A stretch of 64,000 nucleotides of DNA from Streptomyces canus 299MFChir4.1. GTDB lineage: Bacteria > Actinomycetota > Actinomycetes > Streptomycetales > Streptomycetaceae. Shown piece by piece: positions 26,040 through 34,764 of the stretch (position 1 is the first letter of the stretch; each line of letters opens with the position of its first letter). Where the stretch lies: contig NZ_KB911604.1 in the NCBI RefSeq assembly GCF_000383615.1, forward strand, positions 59,730-123,729, written 5' to 3'. Under the pieces are notes generated by a model. That model was not told the origin of the DNA, made no database searches, and saw only the letters and a list, made by a program, of their open reading frames with translations. A program made the position numbers and the translations under genes.

Positions 26040-26252
26040 GCGCTCCTCCTTACTCCTGACGAGCCGCCCAAATACGGTCTCGCGTCGCAGAGTTCACCGC
26101 TTCGAGCGACAGATATATGCACATCTTGGTGGATCGGCACCCGTCACGGCCTCCGTGGTGGCACTCTGACGATGAACCACCAGTCCGGGACCGTACTCGA
26201 ACCATCCGCACCGTGTCGGACTCCGGTCCCGTGGGAAAGGGACGACGTCGCC

Positions 26253-26711
26253 ATGGCAGACCACCTGGAAGCATCCGTCACTCTGCCGAGCGAACCCGCC
26301 TCGGTCTCCGCGGCCCGCACCTATGTCCTGAGCACCCTGGCGGAGTGGGGGCTGCCGCCGACCACGGACGCCGCCGAGACCGTCCGGCTCATCGTCTCCG
26401 AACTCGCCACCAACGCCGTACAGCACACCTTCGGGCAGTCACCCACCTTCACGGTGGACATCGAGCTGGACCGTGACGAACAGCTGCGCATCGGGGTCAC
26501 CGACAGCCACCCCCGCTTCCCCAAGCGGCTGCCCGCCGCGGTCCAGCAGGACAACGGTCGGGGGATGGTGATCATCCGCTGGCTCGCCGCCGAGAGCGGC
26601 GGCAGGCTGAGAGTCAGGCCCACCCGCGAAGGCGGCAAGACCGTCCAGATCGAACTCCCGTGGACGGTACCGGCGGAGCCGGTCACCGCCGCGGGGCAGC
26701 AGGAGCCGTAG
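26253..26711 (+). CDS. HATPase-domain (RsbW/anti-sigma-like) regulatory protein
   Basis: 152 residues from ATG 26253 (MADHLEASVTLPSEPASV). The GHKL fold is marked by VSELATNAVQHT (N box), VTDSHPRFP (G1) and NGRGMVIIRWLA (G2). An in-frame ATG at 26172 would add 27 low-complexity residues; the later start fits the domain better and has a purine-rich stretch before it. It belongs to the single-domain ATP-binding proteins that pair with DUF397/XRE genes in Streptomyces. Confidence 0.85.
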   Translation: MADHLEASVTLPSEPASVSAARTYVLSTLAEWGLPPTTDAAETVRLIVSELATNAVQHTFGQSPTFTVDIELDRDEQLRIGVTDSHPRFPKRLPAAVQQDNGRGMVIIRWLAAESGGRLRVRPTREGGKTVQIELPWTVPAEPVTAAGQQEP

Positions 26712-26746
26712 AAGACATCAGTTCGGCAGGGCCATGTGTCCCGGGG

Positions 26747-27355
26747 TCATCGCAGACGCGGTGACGGCTCTCGCGGTGATGCTCCGGGCCGAACCGTCGC
26801 TCGCGGCCTGATCACCTCGCGCTCCGTCGGCCCGGGGGCCGGCTGCGACTGCGCCCGCGCCGCCGTGTGCTCCTCGGCGCGTCCCGCCCGCAGGACCAGG
26901 CGGGGGAGCAGGCCCCACAGGCCCAGACACACCAGCAGGGTCGCCGAGCCCGCGGCCAGTCCGCCGGCCCGGCCCGTCGTCACGTCCACCACGAGCAGCA
27001 CCGAGCCGGTGAACGCGAGCACCAGAACGCCCATGCCGACCGTGGCGAGCCGGGAGGAGACTTGCACGATGCGGGCCTTGGCGCCGCGCTGGAAGAGCGA
27101 GCGGTGCAGGGCGGCCGGCGCGGTGAAGAGGGCCGCCGCGAGCACCGCGAACAGCAGTGTGGTGACGTACGTGGCGCGCTGGAAGGTGTCGAGGGACGGG
27201 AAGCGCTGGGTGAAGGCCAGGGTCAGCAGAAAGGCGAAGAGGATCTGCACCCCGGTCTGGGTGACGCGCAGTTCCTGGAGCAGCTCGCCGAAGTTGCGGT
27301 CGGCGCGCTCCAGCGGGGTCTCGTTGCGGGCGGTGCACGGGCGGTGGTCGGCCAT
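26747..27355 (-). CDS. DUF6328-like four-helix membrane protein
   Basis: 202 residues from ATG 27355 (MADHRPCTARNETPLERADRN). LLQELRVTQTGVQILFAFLL and a total of four hydrophobic segments match the small actinobacterial membrane family I know as DUF6328. A charged, arginine-rich cytoplasmic C-terminus follows the last helix. Function unknown. Separate from its neighbours. Confidence 0.75.
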   Translation of the reverse strand: MADHRPCTARNETPLERADRNFGELLQELRVTQTGVQILFAFLLTLAFTQRFPSLDTFQRATYVTTLLFAVLAAALFTAPAALHRSLFQRGAKARIVQVSSRLATVGMGVLVLAFTGSVLLVVDVTTGRAGGLAAGSATLLVCLGLWGLLPRLVLRAGRAEEHTAARAQSQPAPGPTEREVIRPRATVRPGASPREPSPRLR

Positions 27356-27449
27356 GCGGGCACGAGTAACCGCCTGAAGCCGTGTCACGCGTCCCGGGAG
27401 ACCCGAGGGGACGGCGGGAGGTCAGGTCGCCGCCGCCCCCTCGGGGGCG

Positions 27450-27923
27450 TCACTTGACCCGGCCGTACCAGACGCTCTTCGTCCAGATCTTCTGCAGCCT
27501 CACCACGTCCCCGGTCTTCGGGGCGTGCCAGATCTTTCCCTTCCCGGCGTAGATGCCGACGTGGTAGACGTTCGAACCCGAGTGGAAGAACACCAGGTCG
27601 CCGGCCTTGCGGCTGCCCGAGCCGATGTGGCGGGTCTTGTTGTACTGCTGGGCCGCCGTGCGCGGGAGCTTCTTGCCCGCCTTCTTGAACGAGTACAGCG
27701 TGAGCCCTGAGCAGTCGAAGCGGCGAGGCCCGGTGGCGCCGTACTTGTACGGCGAGCCCTTCTTGGAGGCCGCTACCTTGAGCGCCTTCGTCGCCGGTGT
27801 CGCGGCGGCGGCGTCGGCTGCGACGCCCGGAACCACGACGGAGCCGCCCACGGCGGCGATGGCGAAGGCCGAGGCCGTACCGGCCCGGACCATCAGCGAC
27901 GGGACACGATTGAGCGCAGTCAT
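27450..27923 (-). CDS. Secreted NlpC/P60 (C40) peptidoglycan hydrolase
   Basis: 157 residues with an N-terminal signal sequence (ASAFAIAAVGGSVVVPG...ADA). The catalytic domain has RRFDCSGLTLYSFKKAG (nucleophile Cys), NVYHVGIYAGKGKIWHAP (His) and the NlpC/P60 core length. It cleaves peptide stems of the wall. It is preceded by a long leader that contains a c-di-AMP riboswitch, as is common for wall-hydrolase genes of Streptomyces. Confidence 0.93.
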   Translation of the reverse strand: MTALNRVPSLMVRAGTASAFAIAAVGGSVVVPGVAADAAAATPATKALKVAASKKGSPYKYGATGPRRFDCSGLTLYSFKKAGKKLPRTAAQQYNKTRHIGSGSRKAGDLVFFHSGSNVYHVGIYAGKGKIWHAPKTGDVVRLQKIWTKSVWYGRVK

Positions 27924-27929
27924 GCGCAA

Positions 27930-28110
27930 CCCTTCGTCAGCCGCCTGTGAAGGATGACCTGTCGGATTCGGGCTGGCGAAGTTGCCCGGCCGCTGACGCG
28001 GCTTCACCCCAAGGGCTGCTCGACCCGGTCATGGCGTGACCGTTCCGGCGACCCGTCGTTGCTTGGGTCCTCCACTCCTGCCGATCCACTCCTGTCGACC
28101 GGTCATCCGG
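27930..28110 (-). ncRNA. ydaO-yuaA (c-di-AMP) riboswitch leader
   Basis: Read on the minus strand, the leader of the NlpC/P60 gene contains, in order, GGAGTGGAGGACCCAAGC (about 28061-28078), CCTTGGGGTGAAGCCGCG (about 27999-28016) and CCCGAATCCGACAGGTCA (about 27955-27972), ending near CAGGCGG. These are recognisable conserved blocks of the ydaO/c-di-AMP class, in the correct order and spacing ahead of a cell-wall hydrolase gene. Boundaries are approximate. Ligand binding would be expected to switch the gene off. Confidence 0.8.
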
Positions 28111-28476
28111 GCGGCGGCAGGACTCGGCGTCCGCCCGGATCGCCCCGCCGCTGCGGCGGGGGCTTGTCGTCAGACAGGGATCTTGGCGCACGGATGTCCC
28201 AAAAACCCAATGGAACCGGGGGTTTGTGTTGTTACTCACCACTCACCCGTTCGGGTGGACACCTGAGCTAGCGAAGGCGCGTCGAGGGGTCCACGGGCCG
28301 CGCGACCAGCACAGAAACTCCTTATTCCCTCCCTGAACCACGCGCGTTGTGCAACCTCGGCGGTCCCGAAAAAGGAGCCACGTCTCCTGCAAATGGCGGT
28401 ACGCCTTTTGGTCCGTTTCAACCGCGCCCCGGACGCTCCGTCAGACCATGGGGCGTACGCAATCGCTGCCGGTGCG
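28111..28476. promoter_or_regulatory. Long promoter/leader region upstream of the riboswitch
   Basis: No gene is supported here. It holds two strong hairpins: CCGGGCGG/CCGCCCGG (28107-28114 with 28131-28138) and a GC-rich one at 28142-28163. A CACCCG/CGGGTG palindrome lies at 28244-28257. The NlpC/P60 promoter is expected in this stretch on the minus strand. The right part (28270-28476) may also hold the terminator region of the clpP transcript, but no clear hairpin plus T-run is seen. Confidence 0.45.
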
Positions 28477-28782
28477 TCAGTTGTCGGATTCGGGTGGCAC
28501 GGTGACCCGGGCCGTACGCCGTTCGCCGTCCAGAACCCGCAGGGCCCGCGCCAGTGTCTCGGCGTGCAGTTCTCGCTCGCCCCGGCCGTGCATCAGTGCC
28601 AACGCGTCACGCAGCTCGGCCGCCCTGCTCACCAGCGCCTGGGCCGCGCGCAGTCCGCCGTAGGTGTCCTCCCGCCGGGCCGGGTTGATCCGGCCCAGCA
28701 GGTCGACCACGTCAAGATAACGGTCGATCAGCTCGCCCTCGGCGCGCGTGAGCGCGGGCAGCGGGGGAAGATCCGGCACCAT
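28477..28782 (-). CDS. Small hypothetical helical protein linked to clpP
   Basis: 101 residues, mostly helical and charged, beginning MVPDLPPLPALTRAEGELID. No signal peptide or membrane helix. It starts seven bases after the ClpP stop codon, so it is co-transcribed and may be functionally coupled. Family not recognised. Confidence 0.65.
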   Translation of the reverse strand: MVPDLPPLPALTRAEGELIDRYLDVVDLLGRINPARREDTYGGLRAAQALVSRAAELRDALALMHGRGERELHAETLARALRVLDGERRTARVTVPPESDN

Positions 28783-28789
28783 CGAGGGC

Positions 28790-29425
28790 TCACCTCTCGC
28801 CCGGTGCGGTGGGCGAGGACTTACGGCTCGGGACGATCGCGTCCGCCAGGCCGTAGCCCAGAGCGCCCTGCGCGTCGAGGATCTTGTCCCGCTCGATGTC
28901 CGCGCTCACCTGCTCGCGGCTGCGCCCGGTGTGCCGGGCGAGCATCTCCTCAAGGCGGGCCCGCACCCGGAGCAATTCGTCTGCCTGGATGGCCAGATCA
29001 CTGGCCTGCCCCTGCACGGGCTCGCTCAGCGCGGGCTGGTGGATCACCACCCGGGCGCCCGGCAGCACGGACCGTTTGCCCGGGGTGCCCGCCGCGAGCA
29101 GCACCGCCGCGGAGGAGCCGGCCTGGCCGAGGCAGGTCGTCTCCACGTCGCAACTGACGTACTGCATCGTGTCGTAGATCGCCGACATCGCGCTGAACGA
29201 GCCGCCGGGGGAGTTGATGTACAGGGCGATGTCCCGGTCCGGGGCCTGGTGTTCGAGGTACATGAACTGCGCCATCACATCGTTCGCCGAGATGTCGTCG
29301 ATCTGCGTCCCGAGGAAGACGATCCGCTCCTCCAGCAGCTTCGAGTACGGATCCATCGACTTCTGCCCGAAGCTCGTGCGCTCATGGAACTCGGGCAGGA
29401 CGTAACGGGCGGTCGGTCGGGCCAT
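28790..29425 (-). CDS. clpP: ClpP-family serine peptidase
   Basis: 211 residues. Catalytic triad candidates are Ser104 in GQAGSSAAVLL, His129 in VVIHQPAL and Asp180 in DIERDKIL. DPYSKLLEERIVFLG and LYINSPGGSFSAM are the conserved ClpP N-domain and handle features. Streptomyces usually carries paired clpP genes; this one stands alone with a small helical partner gene, so it resembles an accessory paralogue (clpP3-like). A GGAGGGG precedes the ATG. Confidence 0.9.
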   Translation of the reverse strand: MARPTARYVLPEFHERTSFGQKSMDPYSKLLEERIVFLGTQIDDISANDVMAQFMYLEHQAPDRDIALYINSPGGSFSAMSAIYDTMQYVSCDVETTCLGQAGSSAAVLLAAGTPGKRSVLPGARVVIHQPALSEPVQGQASDLAIQADELLRVRARLEEMLARHTGRSREQVSADIERDKILDAQGALGYGLADAIVPSRKSSPTAPGER

Positions 29426-29446
29426 GGGTAACCCCTCCTTCGGCGT

Positions 29447-29463
29447 CTGTAAAAAATGTACAG
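29447..29463. promoter_or_regulatory. AT-rich inverted repeat upstream of clpP
   Basis: CTGTA and TACAG form a 5+5 inverted repeat around an A-run centre, 22 bases upstream of the clpP start codon. An A/T-rich block is unusual in this GC-rich window. It could be an operator overlapping the clpP promoter. I did not find the PopR-type palindrome known from Streptomyces clpP3. Confidence 0.35.
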
Positions 29464-29829
29464 GACGTACGTGACGTTATGATGGGTCCCGGTTCTAGTG
29501 ATCAAGTAAAGTTCCCAGGTCAGAGGTGTTTTTCGGCACCTTGTGGGGGCTCCTGTCTCACGTTCCTGTCACCGTTTGCCGGGGGCGTCGTCGCCCTAAC
29601 CTCCGGGACTTCGCCGGTTGTTCTCCCGATTGCTGGCCAGCTTGATCGGCGAGCGTGTCGCGGCTCGCCGCGGTCTGAGCGTCCGTCAACGGGTGCGGGA
29701 GGCTCGGCTCTTCACCGTCGTACGTCGGTTGACCGACTGGATCCTCAAGGAATGCCTCAGAAGGCCCATTGGAGTGCCTGAGGAGCCATCCGCATTCCGT
29801 GCGATCGCTGGGTTCCTGCAGGTACAGGC
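29464..29829. other. Intergenic boundary between ordered chromosome and decayed region
   Basis: No gene can be supported. A 71-codon frame from TTG at 29618 to 29833 (FSRLLASLIGERVAARRG...) has moderate coding look but no recognisable family. A short AGGTG/CACCT hairpin with a T-rich loop lies near 29525-29545. This stretch marks the switch from compact chromosome to sequence full of gene fragments. Confidence 0.4.
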
Positions 29830-29877
29830 ATGAACTCCGGCTGCTGGCGGGAGAGTGCGGGCATTCGTCCGCTCGCG

Positions 29878-30291
29878 TCACGTTCGTGGAGATGGCTGAT
29901 GCCGTCCATGCTGGGTCTGCTGGACGCCTGGGAGAAGAAGGTCCGTGAAGAAGTGGCCCGGCTGTGCGAGGAAGCCGAGCCGATCACGGCGGCGCTGCGT
30001 GCGGCGGAAGCGCCCCCGGAGCCGCGGCCACGAGGCGCTCGACGCGCCGGCCGCTGAGCTATGCCCCCGATCAGCGCCGAGCCGCCCCTGCGGTCGTCGT
30101 TGGGTTATCCGTAGACGCCGGATGTACTCGGCGGTGATCGTGCCGTCACCGCCGCCACACTGCAGACACCCGGCACGGAGAACTCCATCGAGTTTTGAAT
30201 CGGCCCCGAACACAGCCCTGCCGAAGCAGAACGTCGCTCCCACCGCTTCGCCGCAATGGTGCTCCCCGCACTCCTCACAACCCTGCTCCAT
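29878..30291 (-). CDS. Possible Cys-rich small protein (weak)
   Basis: The first 60 residues from ATG 30291 contain CEECGEHHC, then FCFG and later CLQCGGGDG, a possible two-knuckle zinc ribbon. The rest is arginine/glutamine-rich and overlaps the antisense coiled-coil fragment, so only the N-terminal part (about 30100-30291) looks coding. Family not recognised; it may be a remnant. Confidence 0.25.
   Translation of the reverse strand: MEQGCEECGEHHCGEAVGATFCFGRAVFGADSKLDGVLRAGCLQCGGGDGTITAEYIRRLRITQRRPQGRLGADRGHSSAAGASSASWPRLRGRFRRTQRRRDRLGFLAQPGHFFTDLLLPGVQQTQHGRHQPSPRT
29899..30057 (+). pseudogene. Coiled-coil fragment of an IS-associated protein
   Basis: The frame from ATG 29899 reads MLGLLDAWEKKVREEVARLCEEAE and then AALRAAEA before losing the pattern. 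Short Lys/Glu-rich coiled-coil proteins of this kind accompany transposases in Streptomyces. The fragment breaks off into arginine-rich low-complexity sequence before a TGA at 30055. Most likely an IS remnant. Confidence 0.4.
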
Positions 30292-30329
30292 GCGAGCACG
30301 CCCCAGTCCGCACTCGCCGTGCTCACCGA

Positions 30330-30626
30330 ACTCGTGACATCACCGCCCGACACCGCCACGGCCTCGCAGGCCGAATCTCATACGACGGAGACCACGTCCT
30401 CATCACCGTCGGCTCAATGGACAGGCCGCTACCGGCCCCTGAGGACGAACCCGGCGGCCTATACCGAGCGCGCATGTGCGCCGACGACCTCGGACAGCAC
30501 TGCAGCAACGACGGCGACTACGACACCTGGGCAGCCGTCTCAACCCGACCGCCCACCCGCGACGCCTACCCGGGACGGGCGCACCAGACACTCCGCGGTG
30601 GCCATGATCAGGCGACTCCGTGGTAG
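30330..30626 (+). other. Coding-like remnant, no family recognised
   Basis: One forward frame ending at a TAG at 30624 has high third-position GC and reads ISYDGDHVLITVGSMDRPLP...GGLYRARMCADDLGQHC. No good start codon or ribosome site precedes it, and the upstream part is low-complexity. It overlaps the 3' end of the Fic gene on the other strand by 19 bases. Probably the 3' end of a truncated gene. Confidence 0.25.
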
Positions 30627-31756
30627 GGGTCGCGGATGGTGTGCCGGGCGGCAGCAGTGGCCAAAACTTCCTGCGGATAGCGATCACCAGGTACGTAATA
30701 GCGGCCCTTAGTATTGCCAACGGGCGTCAGCAACCCCCGACGCATCAGATGCTGCATATCGCGCTGCGCCTGCTGCTCGCTGATCCCTTCTGCCTTTTCG
30801 TACCGCGAACGACGCACCCGTCCAGTCATCGCGACTTCATGCAGAGCGGTGACCTGACGCTCGGAAACATCAAGGGCGTCTCGCTGCTCGTCGAGCTGGA
30901 TCCAGCACATGTTGGATCGGTTCACGCGATGCTGCACACTCTGGGTCTGCTCGTGATACGCGCGAAGATTGAACTGTATCCATGGAGCGGTGTCTCGCTG
31001 CGGGCTGTAGACAGGCCCGCCGACCTCGCGCAGCACCTTGTAGTAGTCCCACGTGTGACCGGGCATGCCCAGCCATGCCTCGATGGAGGAAAACTCGGGC
31101 GCGAGAACACCTTCTCTAGAGATCAGGAGAGTTTGCAGGGAGCGGGACATGCGGCCATTGCCATCAACCCACGGGTGAATCTTGACGAGATTGAAGTGCG
31201 CCATCGCAGCGCGCACCAGCGGGTCGGAATCCATGTCGCCGGTGTTGAGCCAGTCGACCAGCTCACCCATTAGGTGAGCCACATCGTCTTCGTGGGGCCC
31301 CTCGTATTCCGTCGCGTGCGGGTCGCCGACTGCGGTGATGAAGATTGGACCCTGCCGCCACTGCCCGGCGAGCTTGCGAGGGTGGTGGTGGCCCTGCAGC
31401 ATCCAGTGCAGGGCGTTGAGCAGGCCCTTGCTGTACTCGAAATCGGGGGCGCCGTGCAAAGACTGGATGTAGGTCATCGCCTGCTGATAGGCGACAGTCT
31501 CCGCGCGGTTCGTCTCGGTGACATCCACCTTCTCCTGGGCGTCGTCCATGAGGTCGGCGACGTCCCGGGCGTCGACCTCGTAACCCTCGATCGTATTGGA
31601 GGCGGCAATGGCTGATGCAGTCAGATGGCGCCTCAGGTCAAGGGTCCATTTGGTGGGTGCTTGCTGCACGGCATGGCGCAAGTCACGACGCATCTTGGCG
31701 ATCTCGTCCAAGACGTGATGGTCGGCAACAGTGAGGTGGGGCGTCTCGTACAGCAT
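30608..31756 (-). CDS. Fic-family protein with intact AMPylation motif and class II inhibitory helix
   Basis: 382 residues. The Fic loop KIHPWVDGNGRMSR (His194) is complete. An N-terminal inhibitory motif SNTIEGY (Ser53-Glu57-Gly58) fits the S/T-x-x-x-E-G/N rule of class II Fic proteins, in which the helix auto-inhibits. The C-terminal part (SERQVTALHEVAMTGRVRRS onward) resembles a winged helix. Likely an AMP-transferase acting on a cellular protein. An ATG at 31783 would add nine residues. It lies between decayed sequences and an IS remnant, so it was probably acquired. Confidence 0.88.
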   Translation of the reverse strand: MLYETPHLTVADHHVLDEIAKMRRDLRHAVQQAPTKWTLDLRRHLTASAIAASNTIEGYEVDARDVADLMDDAQEKVDVTETNRAETVAYQQAMTYIQSLHGAPDFEYSKGLLNALHWMLQGHHHPRKLAGQWRQGPIFITAVGDPHATEYEGPHEDDVAHLMGELVDWLNTGDMDSDPLVRAAMAHFNLVKIHPWVDGNGRMSRSLQTLLISREGVLAPEFSSIEAWLGMPGHTWDYYKVLREVGGPVYSPQRDTAPWIQFNLRAYHEQTQSVQHRVNRSNMCWIQLDEQRDALDVSERQVTALHEVAMTGRVRRSRYEKAEGISEQQAQRDMQHLMRRGLLTPVGNTKGRYYVPGDRYPQEVLATAAARHTIRDPYHGVA

Positions 31757-31847
31757 GATGAAATGATACCAACAGGGTGTCATTCTGTCGATGACGCTAG
31801 AGTGGGGCCGGTGTCGTGATCGCAGGCAGTGTGGGCCGCGAGAGCTG

Positions 31848-32150
31848 TGCCCTTGCCGGAAACCTCATCCGGCCTGGCCACTCAGCATGCTGGTACTCGT
31901 GGAGGAGGCCGCCGAGTCGGTCGGTTCGATGTATGTCGAGGCGGGCGATTTCGTCCGGATCGGTGATCGGTTCGGGGAGCGGGTGCAGCGGGCGGGCGTT
32001 GGCGATGCCCTGATGGGGTCGGTAGGAGTTGTAGAACTCTTCGAATTCCCGTAGTGCGTGAAGCAGGTGGCGGTGGTTCCAGATCAGGGTGCGGTCCAGC
32101 AGCTCGGGCCGGCAGGTCTGCACCCACCCGTTCATGATGAGTTCATGCGC
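31848..32150 (-). mobile_element. 3'-end remnant of an integrase-core (IS3/IS481-like) transposase, copy 1
   Basis: On the minus strand the frame reads LIMNGWVQTCRPELLDRTL, then HALREFEEFYNSYRPHQGI (the end of an rve integrase core with the characteristic YNxxRPHQ), then RLGGLLHEYQHA. The N-terminal catalytic part is missing. Its start is fused to an IS701-like sequence. A close relative of the last about 60 codons and the following noncoding stretch occurs at 62598-62824 in the same orientation. Confidence 0.75.
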
Positions 32151-32860
32151 GGCATGAGGATCCCGCTGAGCACGACCTTGTTGCCCCGCGTCCTTCAGGA
32201 CACTGTCGAACAACTCGGGGAACAGTGGCAGTTGCTGGCACCGGTCGTGGTCGCTGACGCCGTAGCCGGCGTCGGCCACGATGACCGGCGCCTGCAACTG
32301 CCATTGGGCGAGTGTGTCCAGCAGGCCGAGCGCGAGACGCCACTTCTCCTGGTGCACCACGCCGTCGGGGACGCCTGCCCTGCGGCAGCGGTCGGGCTCG
32401 TCCGTCCACTCCCGCGGCAGAAACTGCCACGCCAAGGGGCACGAGGCGGTGTCGGTGGCAGCATGGACACTCACGGCGACCTGGCAGTTCGCCCGTTTGC
32501 CGACCGCTCCGCAGTACTGGCGGGCCACCCCGACCGACGCCCCGCCGCACTTGGGGAACGACACGTCGTCGATCACCCACACCTCCGGCCTGACCACTTC
32601 GGACAGCCGCTCGGCGATCCGCTGCCTGATCGGCAGCGGATCCCACCGACTGGTTCACGAACTGCTGCAGGGCCTGCATGTTCCCGTCCGGCAGACGCGC
32701 GGCCATCGGCTGGATCGACTTACGTCGGCCGTCCAGCATCAGCCCCCGCAGATCGCACTCGCCATTTGACCCGCTGATCCTTGCGCGGCACCGAGGCGAA
32801 CACATCCGCCACGACCTGCATGGGTGCGGGAACTGCTGGGGATGCCGGGCAGCCTGCTGA
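32150..32860 (-). pseudogene. IS701-like DDE transposase remnant with several frameshifts
   Basis: Reading from 32860 leftwards, ADVFASVPRKDQR is followed by a frameshift, then CDLRGLMLDGRRKSIQPMA and ARLPDGNMQALQQFVNQS, another frameshift, then PEVWVIDDVSFPKCG, GVARQYCGAVGKRANCQ and VIVADAGYG. These are N-terminal and catalytic blocks of IS701-type transposases. The C-terminal half is replaced by the integrase-core fragment at about 32150. Not functional. Confidence 0.8.
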
Positions 32861-32877
32861 GGCTCGTCTGACGAGCC
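32861..32877. repeat. 8+8 inverted repeat at the IS701 remnant edge
   Basis: GGCTCGTC-T-GACGAGCC is a perfect inverted repeat immediately outside the 5' end of the IS701-like remnant. It could be a terminator hairpin, an IS end, or a target-site structure. Read-only evidence. Confidence 0.4.
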
Positions 32878-32914
32878 GTGCGCAGGGCGGGGTCGGGGTG
32901 GTGTGCGTGTGTCG

Positions 32915-33105
32915 TCAGGTTGCCTCGGGCTGGGAGTCGGCGAGGTCGTTGAGAACCGCGTTGACCACGGGCCAGCACATGTCCAGGGTGTCGCGGTCCG
33001 GGGAGTGAGCCTCGCGGACCTCGGTTTGCAGCGAAGATAACGGCCATCTGCGAGCCCTGCTCATCCTTCGCCCGGACGAAAGGAAGCAGCACCGCTTCCA
33101 CGGGA
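32915..33105 (-). pseudogene. Fragment of an unidentified protein gene, frameshifted
   Basis: On the minus strand one frame gives VEAVLLPFVRAKDEQGSQM, then after a frameshift SPDRDTLDMCWPVVNAVLND followed by LADSQPEAT and a stop at 32915. The second part resembles, from memory, the C-terminal end of HEPN-like proteins such as the one encoded at 56281-56958, but this is weak. No start codon or complete domain remains. Confidence 0.35.
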
Positions 33106-34539
33106 GTGTGCGACCGATGCCGCCGCGTCGGCCTGCCGCTCGCCGACGGACACTGTCGTGGATGCCGATGGCACGTAGGCATCCACGGCCCAGGGGACAT
33201 CACCCGGTGCGGAACGCAGCTGTGGCTCGGTTCACCGGTCCCAGCACCTCCAAGCCTGCCGCGCTCGGAGGTGCTCCCGCCTACTTCGCGTCGCCCTGTC
33301 TCCGAGCACCTGATGGGCCCTGGGCAGGAGAGGCTGTTCGAGCTCCGGCGAGACTGGAGCTCGGTGGTCAAGCTGGAACGGCAGGATCTGCCAACGCCCA
33401 CGGACTCGGCCCAGCTGCTGCTCGCTGACCTCGACAGCGTGATGAAGCGGGAGATGTGGTCGAAGTTCGTTGCCACCAAGACTCGGCGCACCCTGGCCGT
33501 CTTGGTGTCCTGGCTCGGGGCCGATGCCCCGCTGCTGGAGTCCGACATCCGGACCCTGGTCGACAACCGCCCCCTGCAGTTCAGCGGGCGGCGGGTCACC
33601 CAGTTCCTGGAATCACGCGGCCTGCTGATCCCGGATACCGAGTTTCGCCGGGATGCACAGCAGAAGCGCTTGGAGGCCGAGCTCGCCGCACTGCCCGCGA
33701 CGATCGCATGGGAACTCTCGGTCTGGATCAAGGCCGTGCGCGGAGAGGGAAAGTGGGAACACACCGGCCGCACCTACCGGAGCATCGCCCGCTACTGGCA
33801 TGTGCTCAGCCCGATCCTCGAGGGGTGGCTCGCGAACGGTATCGAGAGCCTGCGCGAGATCACTGAGGACGACATCAAGCGGGCCATCGCCACCCGCAAG
33901 GGGACGCCGGCTCGCTCGATCCACATCGTCCTTCGGAACGTGTTCCGGGCCCTTCGGCAATAAGGCGTGATCTTCCGCGATCCCACCCGTGGCCTCGTCT
34001 TCGCAGGGATCAACAAGCCCCCGCCTTCCGTGCCCTCGGACCGGCTGGCCGACGTCCTCAGCCACGCGCAGAACGACTTCCAACGCTTCGTGATGGTGCT
34101 GGTCTGCATTCACGCGCTCAGTGGCACCGACATGCGCCACTTGCTACTCACCGACCTCGACCTGTCCCGTGAGCGCCTCATCGTCCGGCGCCCCGGGAAA
34201 CGCCACATCATCTATCTGGACGAACTTACCTACCGTTGCGCCTCCGTGTGGCTCCGTGAACGTCATCGCCGCTGGCCGGTGACCACCAACCCGCATCTGC
34301 TGATCAACCGATGGACTGCGGTAGACACCACTCACTCGCCCATCGGCATCACGTTCACCAACATCTTCCGGCCCACCGGCCTCACTATGCCGACGCTGCG
34401 GCAGGACCGAATCCGTGACGAGGCATTTGAGGTCGACGACCCGCTCCACCTGATGCGCCTGTTCGGCATCTCCTCGCAGACCGCCATGCGGTACATCACC
34501 GCGGCTCACCCCGAACGAACTGCGAAGCTCCCGCGATGA
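33106..34539 (+). pseudogene. Tyrosine-recombinase/integrase gene with an internal TAA
   Basis: The frame opens with GTG at 33106 (CDRCRR...HCRGC, a small zinc ribbon), runs 285 codons to ALRQ, hits TAA at 33961-33963 and continues in the same frame from GTG 33967 for another 190 codons. The second part holds HALSGTDMRHLLLTDLDL (first catalytic Arg), RQDRIRDEAFE and HLMRLFGISSQTAMRYI (His/Arg and terminal Tyr), as in phage-type tyrosine recombinases. Either a nonsense mutation inactivates it or two polypeptides are made. Probably linked to the mobile nature of the region. Confidence 0.75.
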
Positions 34540-34764
34540 AGCGAACGACGGCGAGGAGGCTCAGATCCACTCTTCGGGGTCGAGCTTTTCGAGTTCTCAC
34601 GCCCTGGCCACTGCGATGGCGATCGCCGACGGAGGCGATACCGTTATCGCCCGCGCTGTCCTCAGCCCTCCCTGCATACCGAGACGGGAGGTGAACGAGA
34701 CCGTGACCTCTCCGCTCAACACCTTTTGCCTCTCGGGAAGGAACTCCAACGGCACCCGGCCTCA
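34540..34764. other. Intergenic, no feature supported
   Basis: No convincing frame, repeat or hairpin between the recombinase stop codon and the NiCoT fossil. Short open frames here lack ribosome sites and family resemblance. Confidence 0.4.
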
